This document shows positions 18,392 through 26,310 of a stretch of 64,000 nt of DNA, piece after piece. The position numbers and the translations under genes are program-made. The stretch is taken from contig NZ_JAGFVL010000035.1 of assembly GCF_017599345.1 (NCBI RefSeq), positions 1-64,000 on the forward strand, written 5' to 3'. The DNA is from Gracilibacillus suaedae. Lineage in GTDB: Bacteria; Bacillota; Bacilli; Bacillales; Amphibacillaceae. Position 1 is the stretch's first letter, and the number at the start of each line of letters is the position of its first letter. The notes beneath the pieces were generated by a model. It saw nothing but the letters and a program-made list of their open reading frames with translations. It was not told where the DNA came from and did not search any database.

Positions 18392-20425
18392 CTAATTTAA
18401 TAATTGCTGATCTATTTCAATTTGAGAAAGTAAATACTCCATTAATGCTTGGAATTCAGGATTTCTCCACCATTCATTTTCGACAATATCGACTGCATCT
18501 GCTCTTGCTGTTTCCAATGCTCGATAATCGTGAACTAAATCTGCTAATTTAAATTCTGGTAACCCGCTTTGTTTGACACCAAATATATCACCAGGACCGC
18601 GCAGTTCTAAATCTCGTTCTGCCAAAACAAAGCCATCAATTGTTTCCGTCATAATTCGCATACGTTCTTTCCCTGTTTCACCTTTAGGATCAGCTACTAA
18701 AATACAATAGCTTTGCTTATCTCCTCTCCCGACACGTCCTCTTAATTGATGTAATTGTGATAAACCAAAGCGATCTGCGTCCTGGATCATCATCACCGTG
18801 GCATTCGGGACATTGACCCCTACTTCTACTACTGTAGTTGAAACTAGTACTTGAACTTTGTTCGCAGCAAAGTCATTCATCACCTGTTCTTTTTCCTCGG
18901 TCGTTAATCTTCCATGCATAAGTCCTACTGTTGCCTTATCTTGTAAAATGGTTTGTAATTGATGATATAAATCCAATGCATTCTGAATATCTAATTTATC
19001 TGATTCTTCAATTAAGGGACAAATAATATATGCTTGAGAACCTTTCTTTATTTCCTTATATACAAAATTAACGGTTCTTTCAAACATGTTATGCTTGACC
19101 CAATAAGTTTCAATTGGCTTTCTGCCCTTAGGCATTTCATCAATTTTGGAAACATCCATATCTCCAAATGCAGTAATAGATAAAGTTCTTGGTATAGGTG
19201 TAGCGGTCATAAATAAAATATCTGCTAAAATACCTTTTTCACGTAATATATTACGTTGTTGAACACCAAATCGATGTTGTTCATCGATAATGACATACCC
19301 TAAGTTGTCAAAATTTACATCGTCCTGAATGAGTGCGTGTGTACCTATTACGACATTACATGAACCATTTTCAATTTCTGTTAGCATTTCTTTTCGCTTT
19401 TTGCCCTTTATTGATCCAGTTAACCGATGTACACTAACATCATCTGGTAATAACTGTTTTAAAGACTCTTCATGTTGTTCCGCTAAAATTTCTGTTGGAA
19501 CCATTAAAGCAACTTGCTTACCTGCTGTAACAACTCCATAAAGACTAATAACAGCTACAGCAGTCTTACCTGAACCAACATCGCCCTGTAATAATCGATT
19601 CATCCGGTAAGGTGATTGCAGATCCTTAAAAATTTCTGCTAAGGCGTTTTTCTGAGCAGAAGTTAAAATAAAAGGTAATTGTTCGATCAACTGTTTTACT
19701 TTTTCCATATTAATCTCTTTGGCATTACCTTTTGTAGCTTCCCGGTTTCTCTTTCGGTAGAGTTGCATTTTTATTTGAAACAGCAATAATTCTTCATAAA
19801 TAAACCGCCTCTTGGCGTGTTTTAACTGTTGAAAGGATGGAGGAAAATGAATATTCCCCAAGCCATCGGCCCGATTTGGTAATTTGTACTTATCTAAATA
19901 AGAAGTCGGGAGAATTTCGGTAATTTGATCACGGAAGGTAGCCAATGCACTCTCCATTATTTTTTGGAATTGAGCATTTTTAATGTCTCCTTTGGAAGAG
20001 TAAATCGGGGTAATAGGACTTGAGCCTTCTATTGCGCCCTTTTTATAATTATCAATCGTTATTTGCAGCCGGTGTTGATCCCATTTTCCATTTACCGATA
20101 CTTCTTCACCTGGAATAAAATGCTTTTTGGCAAAGGCACGGTTAAAGAGGACACCCTTTACAACTGCTCCATTAACACGTAAAGAAACAACCATCCTGGA
20201 TTTTTTTCTTTGATAAAATTGTACGGTTGGCTCGTGGATAACTTCACCAACTATCGTCACTTTTTCATTATGTATCAGTTCATGAAGTGGTTTTTGTTCA
20301 TAATGATCATATCGGTTTGGAAAGTAATATAGCAGATCTTCAATTGTATGGATGCCAATTTGTTCGAGCGTTTCAGCAAGCTTTGGCCCGACCCCTTTCA
20401 CTTCTTGAACAGAAATATTATTCAT
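18392..20425 (-). CDS. recG: ATP-dependent DNA helicase RecG
   Basis: Branch-migration helicase for stalled forks and recombination intermediates. It has an N-terminal wedge/OB region (VTIVGEVIHEPTVQFYQR) and Walker A GDVGSGKTAVA. The DEQHRFG box, motif TATPIPRTL and the C-terminal QLHQLRGRVGRGDKQSYC follow. It is 677 aa from MNNISVQEVKGVGPK. An upstream in-frame GTG is only 1 nt from the purine-rich site, so the ATG with AGAGAGTG about 8 nt before it is preferred. Confidence 0.95.
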   Translation of the reverse strand: MNNISVQEVKGVGPKLAETLEQIGIHTIEDLLYYFPNRYDHYEQKPLHELIHNEKVTIVGEVIHEPTVQFYQRKKSRMVVSLRVNGAVVKGVLFNRAFAKKHFIPGEEVSVNGKWDQHRLQITIDNYKKGAIEGSSPITPIYSSKGDIKNAQFQKIMESALATFRDQITEILPTSYLDKYKLPNRADGLGNIHFPPSFQQLKHAKRRFIYEELLLFQIKMQLYRKRNREATKGNAKEINMEKVKQLIEQLPFILTSAQKNALAEIFKDLQSPYRMNRLLQGDVGSGKTAVAVISLYGVVTAGKQVALMVPTEILAEQHEESLKQLLPDDVSVHRLTGSIKGKKRKEMLTEIENGSCNVVIGTHALIQDDVNFDNLGYVIIDEQHRFGVQQRNILREKGILADILFMTATPIPRTLSITAFGDMDVSKIDEMPKGRKPIETYWVKHNMFERTVNFVYKEIKKGSQAYIICPLIEESDKLDIQNALDLYHQLQTILQDKATVGLMHGRLTTEEKEQVMNDFAANKVQVLVSTTVVEVGVNVPNATVMMIQDADRFGLSQLHQLRGRVGRGDKQSYCILVADPKGETGKERMRIMTETIDGFVLAERDLELRGPGDIFGVKQSGLPEFKLADLVHDYRALETARADAVDIVENEWWRNPEFQALMEYLLSQIEIDQQLLN

Positions 20426-20544
20426 TTTACTCACACTCTCTTAATTCAATTATATAATACAACCCACCAGGTTCTCAGTAGATATATACTGCGAAGTAAT
20501 GAAAGGTGAAAAAGTAAGGCTTTCTCCCATTCTGGATAATGATG

Positions 20545-20745
20545 AGTGCTGAAACGACGCTGCGGAAAAAATACTCACTTTCCGTGGGGAACGCTTCAGC
20601 CAGGGAACTTCTTGATTTAAACATATTTGTTCCCTTGCACCGAGGAAGCCTACTTCGAAGCTTTACTAGGAGACGCAGGTGCATCACGCGGGGTATTCAG
20701 ACTGTTCCTTTCCCACAGGAGTCTCGCATTTTTTCCGCAGCTTAG
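20545..20745 (-). repeat. Structured repeat core, copy C (reversed)
   Basis: Outer stem GCTGCGGAAAAAAT (20559-20572) / ATTTTTTCCGCAGC (20728-20741), a perfect 14-bp inverted repeat. On the minus strand it holds GACTCCTGTGGGAAAGG, the inner hairpin GGGAAC/GTTCCC and CCCCACGGAAAG. The interior resembles copy A (GGCTTCCTCGGTGCAAGGGA). Confidence 0.85.
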
Positions 20746-20829
20746 TGTAGTGTTCTGATGAAATAACAGGAAATCCTAAGAATATAGTTCCCTAAGTTCC
20801 ATTCTTACAATATCAGAACACTAAAATTA

Positions 20830-20953
20830 GCGGAGGCAGAATACGGAGACTCCTGTGGGACTCACGAGAACTGAAGATCCACTTGGCAAAGTGTTTTTCT
20901 TTGCCAAGTTAGCTAAAAACCGCCCACGGAAAGCGCAGTATTCTGCCGGAGCG
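20830..20953 (+). repeat. Structured repeat core, copy C2 (forward)
   Basis: Outer stem GGCAGAATAC (20835-20844) / GTATTCTGCC (20938-20947). Inner hairpin CTTGGCAAAG (20882-20891) / CTTTGCCAAG (20899-20908) framed by GATCCA and TTAGCTAAA, then CCCACGGAAAGCG. Confidence 0.87.
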
Positions 20954-21044
20954 TATGGCAGCACTTATCAAAATGCAGAATGGAAGAGAGCAAATCCATG
21001 TCCAGTTACTGCGCAGTATATGGATTTTGTGCTCAAATTGGATA

Positions 21045-21074
21045 AAAAGCTCTATCACCTGGGATAGAGCTTTT
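21045..21074 (-). terminator. Terminator after fakA
   Basis: AAAAGCTCTATC / GATAGAGCTTTT hairpin with a T-run on the minus strand, 5 bp past the fakA stop. Confidence 0.85.
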
Positions 21075-21078
21075 GTTT

Positions 21079-22743
21079 TTATTCGATAGAAAATATATAA
21101 GAATAGATCGGTTGGTTACCTTGATGAACTTCCACTTCTATATCTTCAAAATTATCCTCGATAAATGCAATAATTTCATTTTCTTCATGATCAGTTGTTT
21201 CTTCTCCCCGAATAACAGTAACAATCTCATCTTCATCTGCCTCGATCATTTCAGTTAACAATTCCTTGATAACAGTCATTTGATCAGCGTTTGTTACTTT
21301 AATTTTTCCATCAGCAAGCCCCATATAATGACCATTTTCAATCGTCATGCCTTCTATCTGTGTATCACGAACGGCATAGGTTATCTGACCAGTTTTTACT
21401 TCCTTGCTTGCATCAGTCATTGTTTCTTTATTTTCATCCAAACTAAGCTCAGGATTATACGTTAACATAGCAGACATGCCTTGTGGGATTGTTTTCGTCG
21501 GCACTACTGCTACATTAACTTCAGCTAGTTCGGCAGCCTGTTCAGCAGCCATCACAATATTTTTATTATTAGGCAATATAATAATATTTTCAGCATTTGC
21601 CTCTTCAATAGCATTTGTTAAATCCTGTGTACTCGGATTCATGGTTTGACCACCTTGAATCACAACTGTTGCTCCTAAGCTTTTAAATAATTCTGTCAGG
21701 CCATCTCCCATTGCAACTGTTACTACTCCGAAAGGTTGCTTTGCTTTAGGCTTCTCTTTTTTCTGATCGACAATGCTGGAATGTTGTTCTCTCATATTTT
21801 CTGCTTTTAAATGAATAAAGCTACCAAACCGTTGTCCTAAATTGAAAACATCACCAGGGTATTCCGCATGAATATGAACTTTGACAATTTCATCATCTGA
21901 TACAACTAATAATGAATCACCATGCTCGCTTAATTCTTCTCTAAAAGCAGCCTCATCATATGGATGTTCTTTTAGTTTATCTTCTTCGAAACGAACCATA
22001 AATTCTGTACAATAACCATACTCAATTTCGTCAGTACTCATATAGTCTTGTGCCAGTTTGTGATGCTCTGCACTGACTAGATCATCTAAATCCATTGTGT
22101 CATCTTGAGAGGACTCCGGTACTTCTTCACCTTTTAATACTGCTAAAAATCCTTCATAAATCACGACTAATCCTTGTCCACCACTGTCTACTACTCCTAC
22201 TTCTTTTAGCACAGGTAAAAGTTCTGGTGTTCTCTTCAAAGATTGTTTCGCAGCTTGAACAACTTGTTCCATAAAAGCAACAATATCCTGTTCCTCTTCT
22301 GCAATTTTCTTTGCTTCAGCAGCTGTGTCTTTTGCAACGGTAAGAATCGTTCCTTCTACCGGTTTCATCACTGCTTTATAGGCAGTATTCACACCACTCT
22401 CAAGTGCTGTAACAAAGCTCTCAATATCCAATTTAACTGTTCCTTCTAATCCTTTGGCAAAACCTCTGAATAATTGTGATAAGATAACACCTGAATTACC
22501 TCTAGCTCCCATTAGTAATCCTTTGGCAAATGCATTAGCTACTTCTGAGACACTATCATGATTTGCTTTTTTCACCTCGTTTGCCCCGGAGGTAATAGAT
22601 AAATTCATATTTGTTCCAGTGTCGCCATCTGGTACTGGAAATACATTTAAAGCATCTATTTTCTCAGCATTATTTGCTAAACTGCGCGCACCAGCTAACA
22701 CCATATTGGCAAACAATGCCCCATCTATATTTTTTTGCGTCAC
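21079..22743 (-). CDS. fakA: Fatty acid kinase subunit FakA (YloV, DAK domain)
   Basis: ATP-binding subunit of fatty acid kinase, which phosphorylates FakB-bound fatty acids. The N-terminal DhaL-type domain has NVFPVPDGDTGTNM and GARGNSGVILSQLFRG (residues about 33-115). A central DAK1-like region and a C-terminal domain complete the 554 aa. The start is GTG with GGAGG about 9 nt upstream. It lies 69 bp from yloU, as in B. subtilis. The sda genes that follow in B. subtilis are missing. Confidence 0.92.
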   Translation of the reverse strand: MTQKNIDGALFANMVLAGARSLANNAEKIDALNVFPVPDGDTGTNMNLSITSGANEVKKANHDSVSEVANAFAKGLLMGARGNSGVILSQLFRGFAKGLEGTVKLDIESFVTALESGVNTAYKAVMKPVEGTILTVAKDTAAEAKKIAEEEQDIVAFMEQVVQAAKQSLKRTPELLPVLKEVGVVDSGGQGLVVIYEGFLAVLKGEEVPESSQDDTMDLDDLVSAEHHKLAQDYMSTDEIEYGYCTEFMVRFEEDKLKEHPYDEAAFREELSEHGDSLLVVSDDEIVKVHIHAEYPGDVFNLGQRFGSFIHLKAENMREQHSSIVDQKKEKPKAKQPFGVVTVAMGDGLTELFKSLGATVVIQGGQTMNPSTQDLTNAIEEANAENIIILPNNKNIVMAAEQAAELAEVNVAVVPTKTIPQGMSAMLTYNPELSLDENKETMTDASKEVKTGQITYAVRDTQIEGMTIENGHYMGLADGKIKVTNADQMTVIKELLTEMIEADEDEIVTVIRGEETTDHEENEIIAFIEDNFEDIEVEVHQGNQPIYSYIFSIE

Positions 22744-22812
22744 TTGCGTGTTCCTCCCTCTGCTCCTATTTCCGAAATAACGAATTTTGCACGAAATAGT
22801 AGATAATCGTAA

Positions 22813-23175
22813 TTAATCTTGAATCACACGTACGCCTTGAATATAAATATTGATTGAATTAATTTTTAAACCGAGCGTTTTTTCAAGATTATATTTTACC
22901 TGTGATTGAACGTTATGTGCAACTTCAGAAATTTTTGTACCATAGCTTACAATGATATACATATCAATGTGCACATCTTCATCATCTTGTCGAACGACAA
23001 CACCTTTGGCAAAGTTTTCTTTTCTTAAAATTTCTGCAATACCATCACGTAGTTGTTTTTTCGAAGCCATACCAACAATACCATAACATTCTATGGCAGC
23101 ACCACCAGCGATAGTTGCTATTACTTCATTTGTAATCGTTACATGGCCATCTTCTGTTTTTAGTTCTATTGACAT
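22813..23175 (-). CDS. yloU: Asp23/Gls24 family envelope stress protein YloU
   Basis: 120-aa Asp23-family protein with the typical GHVTITNEVIATIAGGAAIECYGIVGM near the N-terminus, written here in part, and VHIDMYIIVSYGTKISEVAHNVQ. Members lie at the membrane in cell-wall homeostasis; the exact role here is unknown. GGAGG precedes the start. It is co-oriented with fakA. Confidence 0.9.
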   Translation of the reverse strand: MSIELKTEDGHVTITNEVIATIAGGAAIECYGIVGMASKKQLRDGIAEILRKENFAKGVVVRQDDEDVHIDMYIIVSYGTKISEVAHNVQSQVKYNLEKTLGLKINSINIYIQGVRVIQD

Positions 23176-23555
23176 ATTTTATCCTCCTTCTTAAATAAAT
23201 AAAAGAAAAAGTTCCATCAGTGTCTACACCATTTTATATTTGCGTTTTAATTTATTATTAGAAAAAAATGGCTTATCACCAAGTACTAGCGAAGTCTTTG
23301 TTTATCTTATAATTTGTTTATCTTATAATATGTAGAGTTTTATTTTTCACTATATCAAAAGACTTCACTGCCAAAATTTTTAGGTCCTAAAGTGCTATAA
23401 AATATAAGGGTATTCCATTATAGAATGTATGAAAATCACGTCTATGTCAAGCAATTATAAGAAATGCTACATGCAACCTCTAAAAAAGCGAATTGACCAA
23501 ACCAAAACATACAAAAACCTACCCTACATTAATTCCTAAATACTTTTCTAATTTG
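23176..23555. other. AT-rich gap between yloU and rpmB
   Basis: No gene seen. It contains a perfect tandem duplication of TTTGTTTATCTTATAA at 23297-23312 and 23313-23328. A weak minus-strand promoter for yloU (TTGGTG, 16 bp, TAATAA) lies near 23250-23277. Confidence 0.5.
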
Positions 23556-23587
23556 AAATTGCAAAATCATAAAAACTATGATAAATT
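23553..23587 (+). promoter_or_regulatory. Promoter of rpmB
   Basis: Two overlapping readings: TTGCAA (23559-23564), 17 bp, TAAATT (23582-23587); or TTGAAA (23553-23558), 18 bp, TATGAT (23577-23582). Either places the start of transcription about 30-45 bp before rpmB. Confidence 0.65.
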
Positions 23588-23627
23588 ATATAAGTATGGA
23601 TTGAGTTAGGTAGGAGGGAACAAAGTA

Positions 23628-23816
23628 ATGGGACGTAAATGTGTAGTAACTGGTCGTAAAACGACTTCAGGAAATAAGCGTTCACACGCTATGAATGCAA
23701 ATAAGCGTAATTGGAAAGCAAACGTACAAAAAGTTAGAATCATGGTTGACGGCAAACCAAAACGTGTGTATGTTTCTGCTCGTGCGCTTAAATCAGGCAA
23801 AGTAGAACGCGTTTAA
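23628..23816 (+). CDS. rpmB: 50S ribosomal protein L28
   Basis: 62-aa L28 with the conserved [20 protein letters not shown] start and the [16 protein letters not shown] end. Only one Cys (Cys5) is present, so this is the zinc-free form. GGAGGG lies 9 nt before the ATG. It is alone on the plus strand, with its own promoter and terminator. Confidence 0.97.
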   Translation: MGRKCVVTGRKTTSGNKRSHAMNANKRNWKANVQKVRIMVDGKPKRVYVSARALKSGKVERV

Positions 23817-23846
23817 TTTTATAATCAACTCTTAAAAGTAGAGAAG

Positions 23847-23880
23847 AAAAAAGGCTCCTGTTGACAAGGAGCCTTTTTTC
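23847..23880 (+). terminator. Terminator after rpmB (works in both directions)
   Basis: AAAAAAGGCTCCT / AGGAGCCTTTTTT hairpin. It lies 30 bp past rpmB and 2 bp past the spoVM stop on the other strand, and T-runs flank it on both strands. Confidence 0.9.
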
Positions 23881-23881
23881 T

Positions 23882-23959
23882 TTATTTTTTCCCTGAACCT
23901 AACAATGCTCGAATGAAACCACCGATAAACCGCGGGAGCTTAATTGTATAAAATTTCAT
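23882..23959 (-). CDS. spoVM: Stage V sporulation protein M
   Basis: 25-aa amphipathic peptide that marks the convex forespore membrane and anchors SpoIVA for coat and cortex assembly. It reads MKFYTIKLPRFIGGFIRALL then GSGKK, matching B. subtilis SpoVM closely, including Pro9, which is known to matter for its membrane localisation. GGAGG is 6 nt before the ATG. It sits between rpmB and thiN as in B. subtilis. It is the clearest sign that the host forms endospores. Confidence 0.95.
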   Translation of the reverse strand: MKFYTIKLPRFIGGFIRALLGSGKK

Positions 23960-24092
23960 CATACCCCTCCTCTTCACCATGAAGACATAACCTCATCATT
24001 ATCATTACAACATCTGATTCTTATACAGCTTATGAGGATACATGACTATAATTGCATACCTTTCCATATTTTCATAAGATTTTACGGATTGC

Positions 24093-24731
24093 TTATTCCG
24101 TACTCTTTATCATTATTAATATGCCATCATTAAATAAAAAAGTACCTTGTTCGTTAATTAATTGATTTGATATACAACGAGTACTTCCCCATGTAACTGT
24201 ATAATTATCTAAAGGATAATAGAATCCATCTAAGGTCAGCCCTTCTACAGTAGGGGTTAGCGGTATAAATGATATTAGTTCAGAACTATTCGCCTGGACA
24301 CTATAATAACCTGGCTTATAAATAGATAAGATATTTTTATGATCAATTATTTTTGCACTAACGTTTTTTTCTAATAGGCGATAAAGCAGCTGGATATTCG
24401 CTAATTCATGATCCAGCCTGCCAGCAGTAACACCAAACAAAAAAATGGAAGCAGGCTGATAAGAAAGAGCTGCTGCAACCGCTAATTCTAAGTCTGTTTC
24501 ATTTTTTTCTGGAGGAAACTCACGAAAGTTATTTGCCTGTTTTTTAATAACTTGTTTTTCTTCGTTGTCAAGTGAGTCAAAATCACCTATTGCAATATCA
24601 ATAGGTAATTGATTTCTTAAAAGATAGGAAGCACCTAAGTCTGCTCCTATCCAAATATCAATATCATCCCGATAGGAAAGTAAGGAGGCAAGTGCTTTTT
24701 CAGGTCCTCCCGCGACGATTCCAATATTCAC
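24093..24731 (-). CDS. thiN: Thiamine pyrophosphokinase
   Basis: Transfers pyrophosphate from ATP to thiamine to make TPP. It has VAGGP near the N-terminus, IGDFDSL, KNETDLELAVAAAL and a GVTAGRLDHELANIQLL segment, all family motifs. The start is GTG (MNIGIVAGG) with GAGGAAGGG 9 nt upstream, giving 212 aa. A TTG three codons earlier abuts the purine run and is less likely. It lies 48 bp from rpe. Confidence 0.93.
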   Translation of the reverse strand: MNIGIVAGGPEKALASLLSYRDDIDIWIGADLGASYLLRNQLPIDIAIGDFDSLDNEEKQVIKKQANNFREFPPEKNETDLELAVAAALSYQPASIFLFGVTAGRLDHELANIQLLYRLLEKNVSAKIIDHKNILSIYKPGYYSVQANSSELISFIPLTPTVEGLTLDGFYYPLDNYTVTWGSTRCISNQLINEQGTFLFNDGILIMIKSTE

Positions 24732-24779
24732 GTCAAACAACCCTTCCTCATTTTAAAAATAACCGACTCTGAACAGGGT

Positions 24780-25427
24780 CTAATTTCTAATTTTTTGAAT
24801 AGCTGACGCCCGATCTTTTTCATTAAATATTGCACTTCCAGCTACTAGAACATCAACACCTGCTTCTATACATTGTTGCGCTGTTTCTTCGTTTACTCCT
24901 CCATCTACCTCAATTTCAAATGATAAACCTAATTCTTCTCGCCATTGTACAGCTTGTCTTACTTTATCTAACACTTCAGGGATGAAAGTTTGTCCACCAA
25001 AGCCAGGGTTAACGGTCATAAATAGAACAAGTTCGACATCTTTAATAATCGGTTTAATCATTTCTACTGGTGTTGCCGGATTAATAACAACCCCAGGTTT
25101 AACACCCGCATCCTTAATCATATGTATAGTCCGGTGTAAATGGGTACAAGCTTCAACATGAACAGTTAAGATATCTGCACCAGCATCAATAAAGTCTTGT
25201 ATGTAACGATCAGGTTTTTCAATCATGAGATGTACATCAAGGATTGCATCTGTTACAGGTCGAATAGCAGATAAAACTAACGGTCCTATCGTAATGTTTG
25301 GTACAAAATGTCCATCCATCACATCAACATGTATATAGTCTGCTCCTCCCTCTAATACATCTTCAATTTCTTCTTTTAAAATGGAGAAATCAGCTGATAA
25401 AATCGATGGTGCTATTTTCGTACGCAT
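24780..25427 (-). CDS. rpe: Ribulose-phosphate 3-epimerase
   Basis: Interconverts ribulose-5-P and xylulose-5-P in the pentose phosphate pathway. It is a 215-aa TIM barrel with IAPSILSADF, the metal-ligand segments HVDVMDGHFVPN and VHLMIE, then MTVNPGFGGQ and EVDGGVN. It is 1 bp from rsgA. Confidence 0.96.
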   Translation of the reverse strand: MRTKIAPSILSADFSILKEEIEDVLEGGADYIHVDVMDGHFVPNITIGPLVLSAIRPVTDAILDVHLMIEKPDRYIQDFIDAGADILTVHVEACTHLHRTIHMIKDAGVKPGVVINPATPVEMIKPIIKDVELVLFMTVNPGFGGQTFIPEVLDKVRQAVQWREELGLSFEIEVDGGVNEETAQQCIEAGVDVLVAGSAIFNEKDRASAIQKIRN

Positions 25428-25428
25428 G

Positions 25429-26310
25429 TTAATACCTCGGCTTTCTATTTTTAATTTCTTCTACAAATTGCAAATAGTTTTGATAACGATCTTCTAAGAT
25501 TTCTTGTTGATCTAAAGCTGCTTTAACTGCACATTTAGGCTCTTTAATATGCATACATCCTCTAAATTTACACTGACCTTGTAAATCAACGAATTCCGGA
25601 AAACAGCCTGGTAATTCTTCTAACTCAATTTCTTTAAAATCTAAGGCACTGAATCCAGGTGTATCAGCAATTAATCCTTGTTCAAATGGAATAAGCTCCA
25701 CATGTCGAGTTGTATGCTTACCTCTACCTAAACTTTCTGAGATGTAGTCTGTTTCTAACTGTAAACCAGGTATAATTCGGTTCAGAAGTGATGTTTTTCC
25801 GACACCAGATTGCCCGGCAAAAACAGAAACATTATTATTTAGGTAAACAGATAATTGTTGGTTTACTTCCTTATCTTTCGTAGAGAGAAACTCCACTGTA
25901 TAGCCGATCTTTTTATAATAAGCGAGCTTATCTTTAATAAGCACAGCTTCCTGATCCGTAAGCAAATCCATTTTAGTAAAAAACAATAATGGTCTAATGA
26001 CTTTTGACTCAACCAATACGAGAAATTTATCTAAAAGATTAAGGCTTAAATCCGGTTCTTTAACAGAGGCGACAATAATAGCCTGATCCACATTAGCTAC
26101 CGGTGGACGTGTTAATTGATTATCACGTCCATCGATAGAAAGAATATAACCCTCTTTTTTATCGCGGTATTCAAATTCGACAAAGTCACCAACAAGAGGC
26201 GTAATCTTTTTTTGGCGAAAAACCCCTCTTCCACGGCATTGGACAAGACCACCTTCATATTGCACATAATAAAAGCCACTCAGTGCCTTGACAATTTTAC
26301 CTTTTGGCAT
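25429..26310 (-). CDS. rsgA: Small ribosomal subunit biogenesis GTPase RsgA
   Basis: Circularly permuted GTPase acting in 30S maturation. It has an N-terminal OB fold; G4 TKMD appears before G1 GQSGVGKTSLLN, then G3 DTPGF. The C-terminal zinc motif is FRGCMHIKEPKCAVKAAL with upstream Cys in QCKF. It is 293 aa. It directly abuts prkC, an association kept across Firmicutes; RsgA is a known PrkC substrate in B. subtilis. Confidence 0.95.
   Translation of the reverse strand: MPKGKIVKALSGFYYVQYEGGLVQCRGRGVFRQKKITPLVGDFVEFEYRDKKEGYILSIDGRDNQLTRPPVANVDQAIIVASVKEPDLSLNLLDKFLVLVESKVIRPLLFFTKMDLLTDQEAVLIKDKLAYYKKIGYTVEFLSTKDKEVNQQLSVYLNNNVSVFAGQSGVGKTSLLNRIIPGLQLETDYISESLGRGKHTTRHVELIPFEQGLIADTPGFSALDFKEIELEELPGCFPEFVDLQGQCKFRGCMHIKEPKCAVKAALDQQEILEDRYQNYLQFVEEIKNRKPRY

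Larger units (their letters stand above)
20481..21033. repeat. Composite repeat unit with terminal inverted repeats
   Basis: The left end GATATATACTGCGAAGTAATG (20481-20501) and the right end TTACTGCGCAGTATAT (21006-21021) are inverted complements. Inside are two opposed structured-repeat cores (20545-20745 reversed, 20830-20953 forward). It matches the 4065-4655 unit in layout and in the stretch before the forward core. It occupies the place of sdaAB/sdaAA in the B. subtilis order. Confidence 0.75.
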
